From JAFGSZ01 sp964492185 (lineage in GTDB: Bacteria; Bacteroidota; Bacteroidia; Bacteroidales; UBA10428), in the NCBI GenBank assembly GCA_964492185.1, contig CAZBJH010000001.1, positions 1 through 64,000 on the forward strand: a stretch of DNA of 64,000 nucleotides, written 5' to 3'. The notes beneath the pieces were generated by a model. The model made no database searches. It saw only the letters and a list, made by a program, of their open reading frames with translations, and was not told the DNA's origin. This document shows positions 52,722 through 62,174 of the stretch, piece after piece; position 1 is the first letter of the stretch, and each line of letters begins with the position of its first letter. The position numbers and the translations under genes were made by a program.

Positions 52722-55547
52722 TTATTCTTTCATGTCCTCAGGATAAAGTACAACCCTGATATAAGCATCCAGTTTCAGGTAATTATTTGCTACATGCTGA
52801 AGGTTTTCAGATGTGATCATCTCCTGCTTTTTATCGAACCGGTTTATCTCATCATAAGAAAGACCCAGTTTGTCGAGAGTTTTAAAGCGATTAATCCAGA
52901 AACCGTTTGTTTTCAGGGCCTTTTCCCTTTCCCGTCTGTTGATTTCCATGGCTTTGGTAATATCTTCATCCTCAACGCCGTTTTCCTTGATCTTTTCAAT
53001 TATATTAATTGAGGCATAAGAAAGACTGTCAGCATTATGAGGTGAGCACGGGATATAGATCTGGATATATGCATGAGAATAGGGTATTTTATTAAGGCCT
53101 GCATTTGCATTTAATGTATAGGCCCCGCTCATTTCTTCACGAATGATATCTATATACTTTCGTCTGATGATTTTTCCCAGTGTGGTTAGCAGAAATGCCG
53201 TATCAACATCCCACATTTTTTCCTGCTCATAATAATATAAAACAATGCTTTTGGGATCAGTACCTTTATAAACATTTTTGTCAACTGTTTCCGAAGGGGG
53301 TCTGATATTCAGATCTTTCCATGTCTCATCGCGCTTAATGCCACCCAGGCTTGCAAGGTAAGTTTTTATATACTTCTGGATTGTATCCATATCAAAAGCA
53401 CCAGTAAAATAAAATGTAAAACCAGCAGGATCTGCAAACCTGTCCTTAAAGATTTCAATACTTCTGTCCAGGTCTACCCTGTTCAAATCTTCTTCAGAAG
53501 GATAATAATTTGCCCGGGGATGATCATTTGTCACAATATGTATGTACCTGTCAATGAAATAACTTTCAGGATCATCAAGCTTGTTTTCCAATAATGCTTT
53601 CTGCCTGTTAATATAGGAAAGGAATGCAATGGAGTCCTTACGTATATCATTAAAATACAGGTATATAAGCTGAAACAGGGTTTCCAGGTCTTTCGGGGCA
53701 GCCTGTCCCTTAAAACCTTCGGAATAATAATCTATTGAAGGGCTTATACTTACGGTCTTTCCCGTTAACAATTTGTTTAATTCCGTTCTGGAATATTTTC
53801 CAAGTCCGCTTTCTGTTATGATATTTGCTGCATTTATGGCAGACTGATGATCTTCTTCAGGATAAACTGAATGGCCACCTTCACTGAATGCAGATACCAA
53901 AATCTCATCATTTTTAAAATCGGTTTTTTTCAGCACTACTTTCATTCCATTTCCCAGTTTTAGTTGCAGTGCATCGACTTTATCAAGGTTTTTACGAAAA
54001 AGAAGACGTCCTTCATCAGGAATGCTTTCCATAAGTGTGGTTCCGGAAATTTTATCTGCATAAGGATCGGGAGTGGTATGATCGATGCTGTCTGTAATTT
54101 CAAGGATCCTGTCTTCCCCGGGAATGTATACATTTTCTTTATCAGGTGCCATAACTGATACTACCCTGTTTTGAGTTGTGATATAGTCTTTGACTAAATC
54201 ATTAACTTCTTCCAATGTTACATCAGGTAAATAATTCTTAACGATTTCATACTCAATCTCTATACCGGGAATAGGTTCATCTGTAAGATAATTGCGTGCA
54301 TATTCATCTGCAAAATTTGCTGATTCGGATTTGTCACGTTCATTATATGCCCGTTCATAAAAATTAATTAATTTTTTCTTTTGCCTGTCAAGTTCAGTCT
54401 GCGTAAACCCGTGCAATTTTGCCCGCTGGTTTTCAGTTAGCAGGGTTTTCAGCCCATTTGTTATATTATCGGGTGCAACTATTGCCACACTCAGATACGC
54501 TTCTTTCGTCCTTATTCCAAATCCGCCATACATGCTTTCTGCCATTATAAATGGTGGTTCAGCCTGATTCTTATATTCACTTAAACGTTCGTTAATCATA
54601 CCCGAGATAAGCTGTACAGTGACCATTTTCAGGTAATCAGCATAAGTTTTTTCTTCCTCCGGTTCATGTTTGTGATAAATAACAACCCGCGATGCCCCTG
54701 CCTCTTTATCTGTAGTTACAACTGCCAGGGTTTTCTCATGATCCGGCACGGGGTATAATTTACGTTCCTTGGGATTTTTTGTCACTGGAATATTTCCGAA
54801 ATGTTCCCTTATTTTTTGTTCGCTTTCATCAGGATCAATATCACCTACCACGATGAACGCCATCAGATCCGGCCTGTACCAGTCAGTATAAAAATTTTTA
54901 ATAGTTTCGTATTCAAAATTCTTTATTACAGAAGTATCACCCATTGGAAGTCGTACGGCATAACGTGAACCTTTTAAAAGTACCGGGATGAATTTATCCC
55001 GCATTCGTTGCATAGCTCCCCTGTCACGACGCCATTCTTCCATGATCACTCCCCTTTCCTTATCGATCTCTTCATGATCAAATAAAAGGTTATGTGCCCA
55101 GTCTTCCATTACCCGGTATGCATTGTTAATGATTTCCGTTGAATCGGAAGGAAGAGATAGTTTATAAACTGTCTCATCAAAAGAGGTATATGCATTGATA
55201 TCGGGTCCAAAACGTACGCCTACTGATTGAAGATAACTGGTAAGCTCATTTTTTTCAAAATTTTTAGTCCCGTTAAATGCCATATGTTCAACAAAATGAG
55301 CAAGCCCTTCCTGTCCGTCATCCTCCAGTACGGAACCTGCATTGACTACCAGTCGCATTTCAACACGGTTTTCCGGCCTTTTATTATGCCGGATATAATA
55401 AGTCAGCCCGTTTTGCAATGTACCTTTCCTGATCTTATTATGTACGGGAAGTTTTTTATCCAGGCCTGTTTGTTGTGAAAGCAGGGACTGTGCAACTATT
55501 AACGAAAGAATAAAGCTTGCGGTAAAAAGGATTCTCAGGTGTTTCAT
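52722..55547 (-). CDS. M16 family zinc metallopeptidase, periplasmic
   Basis: A 941-residue pitrilysin-type peptidase with a signal peptide (1-25). The N-terminal catalytic domain has the inverted zinc motif HFVEHMAFNG (HXXEH) and the distal Glu in ERGVIMEEWRRD; a second, inactive M16 domain occupies about 500-900 (LKLGNGMKVVLKKTDFKNDE, FYFTGAFDMDTIQKYIKTYL, EEMSGAYTLNANAGL). Such proteins degrade peptides in the periplasm. Length and domain order are normal for the two-domain form. Confidence 0.9.
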   Translation of the reverse strand: MKHLRILFTASFILSLIVAQSLLSQQTGLDKKLPVHNKIRKGTLQNGLTYYIRHNKRPENRVEMRLVVNAGSVLEDDGQEGLAHFVEHMAFNGTKNFEKNELTSYLQSVGVRFGPDINAYTSFDETVYKLSLPSDSTEIINNAYRVMEDWAHNLLFDHEEIDKERGVIMEEWRRDRGAMQRMRDKFIPVLLKGSRYAVRLPMGDTSVIKNFEYETIKNFYTDWYRPDLMAFIVVGDIDPDESEQKIREHFGNIPVTKNPKERKLYPVPDHEKTLAVVTTDKEAGASRVVIYHKHEPEEEKTYADYLKMVTVQLISGMINERLSEYKNQAEPPFIMAESMYGGFGIRTKEAYLSVAIVAPDNITNGLKTLLTENQRAKLHGFTQTELDRQKKKLINFYERAYNERDKSESANFADEYARNYLTDEPIPGIEIEYEIVKNYLPDVTLEEVNDLVKDYITTQNRVVSVMAPDKENVYIPGEDRILEITDSIDHTTPDPYADKISGTTLMESIPDEGRLLFRKNLDKVDALQLKLGNGMKVVLKKTDFKNDEILVSAFSEGGHSVYPEEDHQSAINAANIITESGLGKYSRTELNKLLTGKTVSISPSIDYYSEGFKGQAAPKDLETLFQLIYLYFNDIRKDSIAFLSYINRQKALLENKLDDPESYFIDRYIHIVTNDHPRANYYPSEEDLNRVDLDRSIEIFKDRFADPAGFTFYFTGAFDMDTIQKYIKTYLASLGGIKRDETWKDLNIRPPSETVDKNVYKGTDPKSIVLYYYEQEKMWDVDTAFLLTTLGKIIRRKYIDIIREEMSGAYTLNANAGLNKIPYSHAYIQIYIPCSPHNADSLSYASINIIEKIKENGVEDEDITKAMEINRREREKALKTNGFWINRFKTLDKLGLSYDEINRFDKKQEMITSENLQHVANNYLKLDAYIRVVLYPEDMKE

Positions 55548-55717
55548 TTTAATAATTTTATTTTACTTTTTTATAAATTGGTGTAAGCCGAACGGTTTCT
55601 TAAATATTTCCAAATATAATAATTTTTAGCCTGTATTAATTTCATACATCAGGTTTAAGACGCGCATAATTTTATTCTCTGTTTTCTGTTGAATGTCAAT
55701 TACCGAATGCCATAAAA

Positions 55718-56386
55718 TTAATCTTCCTTACCCCCGTTTCTCAATAATATTTCCCTCATTTCATTCACATTATTTACGATATAATCAGGTTTGATTTTCC
55801 TGATTTCGTCCATATTGCCAAATCCATAGGTGACTGCCATTGTACATATACCATTTTCACGACCACCCTGAATATCAAAGTTTCTGTCACCTGTCATGAC
55901 AGCATCATTCCCCGGCTTTATTCCGTGTTCAGACATTAAGGAACTGATCAGAGAAGTTTTTTCTGCAAACCTTCCAATGTAATCGGCACCTTTAAGACCT
56001 TTGATATAAAGCGAAAGCTTAAAATGATCAAGTATGGTTACTGCAAATTCTTCAAGTTTTGATGTGGCTACATATAAACTGCTTCCCTTTTGTTTTAACT
56101 CGCGTAAAAGCGGAATGATGCCGGGATAGATCTCATTTTCATATATGCCCCTGTTACTAAAATAATCACGGAAAGATGTAACGGCAAAGTTCAGCTTTTC
56201 ATCAGGGATATTCAACCTTTTTAAAAAAACTTCCTGAAGTGGCGGACCTATGAATGAATGTAACTCTGTTTTTGAAGGTATAGGAATATCAAGCTTTTCA
56301 CAAGCATACCTGTATGAATTCGATATTCCTTTTTCAGGATCGGTCAGCGTACCGTCAAGGTCAAAAATTATGTTATTAAACCGCAT
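55718..56386 (-). CDS. HAD-superfamily hydrolase, phosphoglycolate phosphatase-like
   Basis: A 222-residue phosphatase. Motif I is IIFDLDGTLTDPEKGISNSY with the nucleophile Asp, motif II YVATSK, motif III a conserved Lys region (KTSLISSLMSEHG), and motif IV MTGDRNFDIQGGRENG. The helical C1 cap follows motif I (SFIGPPLQEVF). Family members are phosphoglycolate or nucleotide phosphatases (PhnX/Gph/YjjG-like); the substrate is not certain. Confidence 0.85.
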   Translation of the reverse strand: MRFNNIIFDLDGTLTDPEKGISNSYRYACEKLDIPIPSKTELHSFIGPPLQEVFLKRLNIPDEKLNFAVTSFRDYFSNRGIYENEIYPGIIPLLRELKQKGSSLYVATSKLEEFAVTILDHFKLSLYIKGLKGADYIGRFAEKTSLISSLMSEHGIKPGNDAVMTGDRNFDIQGGRENGICTMAVTYGFGNMDEIRKIKPDYIVNNVNEMREILLRNGGKED

Positions 56387-56419
56387 TTTTATAACTTTGA
56401 GATAATACTTTTATAATTC

Positions 56420-56659
56420 ATGATAAATGCGGGCAAAATACTAATAATAATCGGGATCATTATAGTGATCACCGGGATAATATTATACTTCACCGGTGAC
56501 AAACTAAGCTTTACCTGGAGATTACCGGGAGATATCAGGATAGAAAGGGAAAATTTTATATTTTATTTTCCTGTTACTACCATGATCCTGATAAGTATCC
56601 TGCTAAGCCTGGTCATTCAGCTTATCAAAAAATTTTTTAAAAAAATTGACTGTCTTTAA
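56420..56659 (+). CDS. DUF2905 small membrane protein
   Basis: A 79-residue protein with two transmembrane helices (about 6-25, KILIIIGIIIVITGIILYFT, and about 50-70). The central LSFTWRLPGDIRIERENFIFYFP matches DUF2905. Divergent from the HAD gene, 33 bp apart. Function is unknown. Confidence 0.85.
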   Translation: MINAGKILIIIGIIIVITGIILYFTGDKLSFTWRLPGDIRIERENFIFYFPVTTMILISILLSLVIQLIKKFFKKIDCL

Positions 56660-56673
56660 TACTTGCAAATCGG

Positions 56674-56880
56674 GATGATTTTTACATTTTCACCCTTCTG
56701 AAAGCGGATGCATATCAGATTATTCGTAGATTGCAGAAGGATGATATAGCAGCGTTTGACTTTTTGTTTGAAAAGCATAATAAAAAAGTATACAATTTTT
56801 GTAAACAATTATTGAATAACCGGCAGGATGCTGAAGAGATAACACAGTAGGTTTTCATTGCCGTGTAGCAGAACCGAATA
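56674..56880 (+). pseudogene. ECF sigma factor remnant
   Basis: One frame reads AYQIIRRLQKDDIAAFDFLF, then EKHNKKVYNFCKQLLNN, RQDAEEITQ, stop, VFIAV, stop. This is the region-2 start of a sigma-70 ECF factor (AEEITQ[E]VF). Two TAG codons (56848, 56866) fall where Glu and Trp are normally found, and no in-frame ATG is seen. The rest of the sigma gene is absent. It joins directly to a SusD remnant. Confidence 0.7.
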
Positions 56881-57080
56881 AGGATCCATCTCGATCAACT
56901 AATTACGTTACCCGTGATTATTTTCTAGCACGCCTGGGAGAATCATATTTAATAGCGGCTAAAGCTCATGGCCGGCTGGGTGAATATGATGCGGTAGTTA
57001 AGTTTATCAATAAGGTGAGAATTCAATGATGATACCAGGAATGCAGGAGCAATGCACTAATATCACAGATTGCAAACGCT
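56860..57080 (+). pseudogene. SusD/RagB family C-terminal remnant
   Basis: From about 56871 a frame shifted from the sigma fragment reads EPNKDPSRSTNYVTRDYFLA, then RLGESYLIAAKAHGRLGEYD and AVVKFINKVRI, then stop (57027); the next frame carries RNAGAM. LGESYLIAAEA followed by INKVR is typical of the SusD C terminus. It has no start and no N-terminal part. Bases 57081-57213 have no recognisable gene. Confidence 0.65.
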
Positions 57081-57213
57081 GCCGCGGTCTCATCTTTACC
57101 TTATTCAGAGAAAAGGAAGATTCCTGACTGATTCGGAAAAAAAGACATATCAGAATGAAAGATATGATTAATATTGATTTAGTGTTAACGAGTAAGATTT
57201 TTATGATTTTAGT

Positions 57214-57358
57214 TAGGGTTTGTCTATAAACTCGTAGTGTTTGTTCAGAATGTTCGAGATCAAGGCGTGCAAAAATTTTAAACTGCAGTATACAAAGGTA
57301 TTCGAGGATTTAAAATTTTTGCAACAACGCAGATATCGGACATTATGGACAGACACTA
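57214..57358 (-). repeat. Type A palindromic element (145 bp)
   Basis: From TAGGGTTTGTC to GGACAGACACTA, reverse orientation relative to 47310, with the same internal TTTTAAA blocks. It sits at the edge of the degraded sigma/SusD region. Confidence 0.87.
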
Positions 57359-57391
57359 GTTAGGGGCAATATCTATTAGTTAGCACACTCG

Positions 57392-57428
57392 AAGGAACGG
57401 AAGCTATATGCAACTGTTCCTTTTTTTT
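57392..57428 (+). terminator. Rho-independent terminator before the fucose operon
   Basis: AAGGAACGG and CTGTTCCTT form a stem around a loop of about 14 bases, followed by eight Ts. It is probably the terminator of the decayed SusD locus, left upstream of the fucose operon. Confidence 0.65.
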
Positions 57429-57483
57429 AAATATTCTGGTCTGATAAATTATTTTCATTATTTTTATAAAAAATTAAGCGGAT

Positions 57484-57822
57484 ATGGTAATTATGAAATT
57501 TGACAACACATCTTATGATGTTGTAAAAGAGGGAGTTCAACGAAAGATCATTCACGATAAGAATCTTATGACAGTATTGATAGATTTTACCGGCGGCCCC
57601 TGGGATGAACCCGACCCTCCCCACTCCCACCCTCATGAACAGACTTCCTATATTGCAGAAGGTGAGATCATACTTTTTTGTGAACATGAAGAAGATCAGA
57701 GATTAAAGGCAGGTGATATGTTCTCCATACCTTCCGGAAAAAAACATACCATTCGGTTGCTATCTTCTACAGCCCGTTTGGTTGATAGTTTTACCCCCAT
57801 ACGTGAAGATTTTTTAAAATGA
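57484..57822 (+). CDS. Cupin-domain protein in the L-fucose operon
   Basis: A 112-residue beta-barrel protein. PPHSHPHEQTSYIAEGEIIL and LKAGDMFSIPSGKKHTIRLL are the two cupin motifs with His and Glu metal ligands. The stop overlaps the next start (ATGATG), so it is translationally coupled to the aldose dehydrogenase. It may be a sugar isomerase-like or binding protein; the role in the pathway is unknown. An internal Met (57493) is another possible start. Confidence 0.8.
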   Translation: MVIMKFDNTSYDVVKEGVQRKIIHDKNLMTVLIDFTGGPWDEPDPPHSHPHEQTSYIAEGEIILFCEHEEDQRLKAGDMFSIPSGKKHTIRLLSSTARLVDSFTPIREDFLK

Positions 57823-58877
57823 TGCAATACCGGCTTGAAAAGAAATCTGAACTTGGAAGAACAGGATTACATATTCCGCCTGTCATATTTGGCACCAGCG
57901 CGCTGGGTAACCTGTATAAAGCAATTGATAATAAAACAAAGCTGAATATTATAAGCGAATGCATTAAGTATATCAGTCCACCGGTAGTATTCGATATAGC
58001 AGGAAAATATGGTGCAGGTCTGGCACTTGAAGAACTTGGCAGGTGTCTTATGGAACTTGATGTACCACCCGGTGAGGTAATTATCAGTAATAAACTGGGC
58101 TGGTTCAGGACTCCCTTAACAAGCCCCGAACCTGTCTTTGAACCGGGAGTATGGAAAGAGCTTACAAATGATGCCGTACAGAAAATCAGTTATGCCGGTA
58201 TACTGGAATGCTATGAACAGGGAAATAAACTGCTTGGGGACGAGTACATACCCGGGCTTGTATCTGTTCATGATCCGGATGAATTTATCAGAGAAGGGAA
58301 AACAACAGATGAAAAGAAGGAACGCCTGGATATGATATGTGATGCATACCGTGCACTAAATGACCTGAAAAAGGGAGGTAAAGTGAAAGCTGTTGGTGTG
58401 GGGGCAAAAGACTGGCGGACAATTCAGCTTATTACAGATAATATAGACCTTGACTGGGTAATGCTTGCTAACAGCCTCACTATTATGCATCATCCGCCTG
58501 AGTTATTGAAATTCTGCAGTGAATTGGACAGGAAAGGAACCGGTATCATTAATTCTGCAGTATTTCAATCCGGCTTTCTTACCGGTGGCGATTATTTTGA
58601 TTATGTAAAGATCAACCCCGATACACCTGAAAATAAATCACTGTTCGAATGGAGAAGTAGATTCTTTGCTCTTTGTGAAAAGTACAATATACTTCCGGCC
58701 ACTGCCTGTGTGAATTTCGCGCTGTCTATTCCCGGTGTGGTCAGTATTTCGCTGAACACTTCAAACCCACAACGCGTGCGACAAAATGTTGAGTCGGTGA
58801 CAGCAGATGTTCCGGGTAAATTCTACATGGAAATGAAGGAGCAGGGACTGATAAGCAGGGATTATCCGCGTTGTTAA
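57819..58877 (+). CDS. Aldo/keto reductase, D-threo-aldose (L-fucose) 1-dehydrogenase
   Basis: A 352-residue NAD(P)-dependent enzyme oxidising L-fucose to the lactone. LGRTGLHIPPVIFGTSALGN and the catalytic Tyr in FDIAGKYGAGLALEELG start the barrel; EVIISNKLGWFRTP, GLVSVHDPDEFI, VKAVGVGAKDW and INSAVFQSGFLTGGDYF are characteristic of D-threo-aldose 1-dehydrogenases of this family. It overlaps the cupin gene and precedes fucP. Confidence 0.85.
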   Translation: MMQYRLEKKSELGRTGLHIPPVIFGTSALGNLYKAIDNKTKLNIISECIKYISPPVVFDIAGKYGAGLALEELGRCLMELDVPPGEVIISNKLGWFRTPLTSPEPVFEPGVWKELTNDAVQKISYAGILECYEQGNKLLGDEYIPGLVSVHDPDEFIREGKTTDEKKERLDMICDAYRALNDLKKGGKVKAVGVGAKDWRTIQLITDNIDLDWVMLANSLTIMHHPPELLKFCSELDRKGTGIINSAVFQSGFLTGGDYFDYVKINPDTPENKSLFEWRSRFFALCEKYNILPATACVNFALSIPGVVSISLNTSNPQRVRQNVESVTADVPGKFYMEMKEQGLISRDYPRC

Positions 58878-58953
58878 TTATTTATTACACAATTTAACCT
58901 GACAATATTGAGAAAATATATTTTAACTATCTTGTTTCACAAATTATCGCATT

Positions 58954-60258
58954 ATGGAAAAGAATGACCAAAGACTTGTTGCACCGGGTATCGTGTTTCC
59001 CTTTATCCTGATCACCAGCCTGTTTTTTCTCTGGGGGCTGGCTAATAACATGACGGATACCCTTCTGGCAGCTTTTAAAAGGATCATGAGCATGACCGAT
59101 TCGCGTACAGCTTTGATCCAGGTAGTGTTTTACGGCGCCGGCTATGGCCTGCTTGCACTTCCGGCAGCGATCTACATAAAAAAATATTCATATAAATCAG
59201 GTGTTTTGCTTGGCCTGGGTTTATATGCCATCGGGGCCCTCCTCTTCTACCCTGCCAAATTAACAGCTGATTTTACCTGGTTTCTTGCTGCATTGTGGAT
59301 ACTTTCCGCCGGGTTGTCCATACTCGAGACAGCAGCAAATCCATATATACTCACCATGGGACCCGAAGAAACAGCAACCCGCAGGTTAAATCTGGCACAA
59401 TCGTTCAATCCCATAGGTTCGATCTCAGGTGTTTTTCTAAGCGGAATGTTCATTTTGTCCCATTTGAATACAGCCGGTGCCGAAGAGAGGGCTGCAATGG
59501 ATCCCGGGGTCCTGGCTTCAATACAAAAAGGGGAACTGAATGCCGTAACAACTACTTATGTTGTTGTAGGGCTTGTGTTGATATTGATATGGATATTGAT
59601 CGCTGTCAATAAGAAGATGCCAAAAACATCCGAAGCAGGGGGGCCACTTGAGTTTAAAGCAACATTCAGGAGGTTGTTCAGAAAAAAACACTATGTATGG
59701 GGAGTAATAGCACAGTTTTTTTACGTTGGTGCACAAATTGGTGTATGGTCTTTTACCATACGTTATGTAATGCAGGAGTTGCATCTGGAAGAAATACAAC
59801 TGGCAGCCGGAAAAACACCCGAGCAGATCGCTTCAAATTATTACCTGGCTGCACTTATTCTTTTTACAGCATCAAGGTTTATTTTCACATGGCTGATGAA
59901 ATACTTTACCCCTGCCCGCTTGCTTAGCACACTGGCACTAGTGGCTGTTGTACTTACACTGATAGTGATCTATGCAGGGGGACTGGCAGGAGTTTATGCA
60001 CTGGTCGGGATCTCCGGCTGTATGTCATTAATGTTCCCCACTATCTTTGGCCTGGCATGCCGTGGACTGGGTGAAGATACCAAGCTTGGCGGTTCCGGAC
60101 TTATCATGGCAATACTTGGAGGTGCTGTGCTAACCCAAGTGCAGGGATTGGTTTCCACACTTACAGGAAATATTAATCTTGCATTCTGGGTTCCACTGGG
60201 TTGTTTCGCGGTTATTGCTTTTTACGGAACATTGGCAAAAAAGCATGCTAAAGACTGA
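58954..60258 (+). CDS. fucP: L-fucose:H+ symporter FucP
   Basis: A 434-residue MFS transporter with 12 predicted helices. ITSLFFLWGLANNMTDTLLA and SILETAANPYILTMGPEETA match E. coli FucP, including the Asp in NNMTD and the Glu in LETAANPY needed for proton-coupled transport. It lies 76 bp after the dehydrogenase gene, in the same direction. Confidence 0.93.
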   Translation: MEKNDQRLVAPGIVFPFILITSLFFLWGLANNMTDTLLAAFKRIMSMTDSRTALIQVVFYGAGYGLLALPAAIYIKKYSYKSGVLLGLGLYAIGALLFYPAKLTADFTWFLAALWILSAGLSILETAANPYILTMGPEETATRRLNLAQSFNPIGSISGVFLSGMFILSHLNTAGAEERAAMDPGVLASIQKGELNAVTTTYVVVGLVLILIWILIAVNKKMPKTSEAGGPLEFKATFRRLFRKKHYVWGVIAQFFYVGAQIGVWSFTIRYVMQELHLEEIQLAAGKTPEQIASNYYLAALILFTASRFIFTWLMKYFTPARLLSTLALVAVVLTLIVIYAGGLAGVYALVGISGCMSLMFPTIFGLACRGLGEDTKLGGSGLIMAILGGAVLTQVQGLVSTLTGNINLAFWVPLGCFAVIAFYGTLAKKHAKD

Positions 60259-60298
60259 TCAACCGGGGGAAAGTAAGCAGAAAATGATCAATCAAACC

Positions 60299-61132
60299 AT
60301 GAAAATAGACTGTCATCAGCATTTCTGGAAATATAATGAGCAGGATTACGGCTGGATGGATGATAACATGAATGCTATAAAACATGATTTCCTTCCCCCG
60401 GATCTGCACCGGGAACTGCAACAGATGAATTTTAACGGTTCTGTTGCGGTCCAAGCCAGGCAGACAATGGAAGAAACCCACTGGTTATTATCACTGGCAG
60501 ATCAATATGATTATATCAAAGGGGTTGTTGGATGGCTTGACTTGCAATCACCTGATATTGAGAAACAACTCGATTTTTTGTCGGGTAACCCAAAACTTGT
60601 AGCCATACGTCATTTAATACAGGATGAACCGGATATTGATTTTATGCTTAAGGAATCGTTTTTAAACGGTATTTCAAGACTTAAACAATACGATCTTACA
60701 TATGACATACTTGTATATCCCAGGCACCTTAAAAACGCCATAAAGCTTGTAAAACGGTTTCCTGAGACTACCTTTGTGATTGATCATATCGCCAAACCAC
60801 GGATCAGAGATCAGGTATTGGAGCCATGGAAAACTTATATAACGGAAATCGCGAAGCATTTCAATGTTTATTGCAAAGTTTCGGGTATGGTTACCGAGGC
60901 GGACTGGGACAAATGGAATCCTGATACCTTCGCGCCATACCTGGATGTGATATTTGATGTATTTGATCCTGAACGAATTATGATTGGTTCAGACTGGCCT
61001 GTTTGCACTCTGGCCGGAGGATATAAGGAAGTAATGAACATTGTTACAGGATATATAGGCTGTTTTTCCACCCGGGAACAATCCATGATTCTTGGAGGAA
61101 ACGCTTTAAATGCATACAGATTAGAAATTTAA
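60299..61132 (+). CDS. Amidohydrolase, L-fucono-1,5-lactonase-like
   Basis: A 277-residue TIM-barrel hydrolase starting MKIDCHQHFWKYNEQDYGWM; an ATG 15 bp upstream (60284) is also plausible. The metal ligands are in CHQHFW, DHIAKP and GSDWPV, and VVGWLDLQSP, AIRHLIQDEPD and KVSGMVTEADW are typical of amidohydrolase 2 lactonases acting on fuconolactone or galactonolactone. It follows fucP by 40 bp. Confidence 0.87.
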   Translation: MKIDCHQHFWKYNEQDYGWMDDNMNAIKHDFLPPDLHRELQQMNFNGSVAVQARQTMEETHWLLSLADQYDYIKGVVGWLDLQSPDIEKQLDFLSGNPKLVAIRHLIQDEPDIDFMLKESFLNGISRLKQYDLTYDILVYPRHLKNAIKLVKRFPETTFVIDHIAKPRIRDQVLEPWKTYITEIAKHFNVYCKVSGMVTEADWDKWNPDTFAPYLDVIFDVFDPERIMIGSDWPVCTLAGGYKEVMNIVTGYIGCFSTREQSMILGGNALNAYRLEI

Positions 61133-61154
61133 ATTAGGTAAAACGGGAAATGTC

Positions 61155-62174
61155 ATGAAAGCATACGCCATTAAGGAACCAGGTAAGATCATTGAAAAAG
61201 AAACAGGTGAACCGGTATTAAAAAGTAATGAGGTTTTGATTGAAATTGTATACCTGGGGCTTTGCGGAAGTGATCTGAGTGCATACCGCGGGCAAATGCC
61301 GCTTTTTTCCTATCCCAGGATACCCGGACATGAGATCAGCGGAAGAGTTGTTGACAAGGGGGCTTATGTCCCTGACTTATTTACCGTCGGGGATAAGGTA
61401 ACTGTACTCCCCTACACGAGCTGCGGAGTTTGTCCTGCCTGTCGCAACGGACGTGAAAATACCTGTGAATTCAATGAAACATTGGGCGTGCAGCGCGATG
61501 GTGCATTGACCCCTTATATTGCAGTACCCTATGAAAAAGTATTTTCAAGTAAGATCCTTTCACTGAAAGAACTGGTACTTACAGAACCCATGAGCGTGGG
61601 TTATCACGGTGCCAATCGCGGAAGGATATCGGAAACTGATACAGTAGCCATTATCGGTTGCGGAACAATTGGAATGGGTGCATTATGTGCGGCAGTGAGA
61701 AAAGGAGCAGAAGTAATTGCCATTGATATTAATGATATCAAACTAAAGAAAGCACAGCAATTTGGTGCCGGGTATGTGATTAATTCTGCAAAAGAGGATG
61801 TCAGGGAAAGGATCCTCAAACTCACTAACAAAGAAGGTGTGAGTGTTGCAATAGAGGCGGTTGGACATCCTGAAGCATTTGAGCTCGCGATTGAACTGGT
61901 GGCTTTTTCAGGAAGGGTGGTTAGTATAGGATACTCAAAAAAGGATGTTGAATTTAACACCCGGCTGATTGTTCGCAAAGAACTGGATGTATTGGGCTCG
62001 CGAAATGCTCTTCGGGTGTTTCCTGCTGTGATCGGTATGCTGGAAAAACGTGAAATGCCTTATACCGAAATGATAACAAAGGTTTTTCCCTTTGGGGAAA
62101 GTGCAGATGCTTTTGAGTACTGGGATAAAAACTCCGGCACCGTATCCAAAATCCTTATTGAGATGAAAGCCTGA
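61155..62174 (+). CDS. Zinc-dependent alcohol dehydrogenase, L-fuconate/L-galactonate oxidoreductase-like
   Basis: A 339-residue medium-chain dehydrogenase. LGLCGSDLSAYRG and GHEIS hold catalytic zinc ligands, SCGVCPACRNGRENTC the structural zinc, and IIGCGTIGMGALCAAV the NAD-binding site. It resembles E. coli LgoD (L-galactonate oxidoreductase), whose substrate differs from L-fuconate only at C6, so oxidation of L-fuconate is a reasonable guess. Its 3' end overlaps the convergent cinA gene by 20 bp. No fuconate dehydratase or aldolase is in the window. Confidence 0.8.
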   Translation: MKAYAIKEPGKIIEKETGEPVLKSNEVLIEIVYLGLCGSDLSAYRGQMPLFSYPRIPGHEISGRVVDKGAYVPDLFTVGDKVTVLPYTSCGVCPACRNGRENTCEFNETLGVQRDGALTPYIAVPYEKVFSSKILSLKELVLTEPMSVGYHGANRGRISETDTVAIIGCGTIGMGALCAAVRKGAEVIAIDINDIKLKKAQQFGAGYVINSAKEDVRERILKLTNKEGVSVAIEAVGHPEAFELAIELVAFSGRVVSIGYSKKDVEFNTRLIVRKELDVLGSRNALRVFPAVIGMLEKREMPYTEMITKVFPFGESADAFEYWDKNSGTVSKILIEMKA

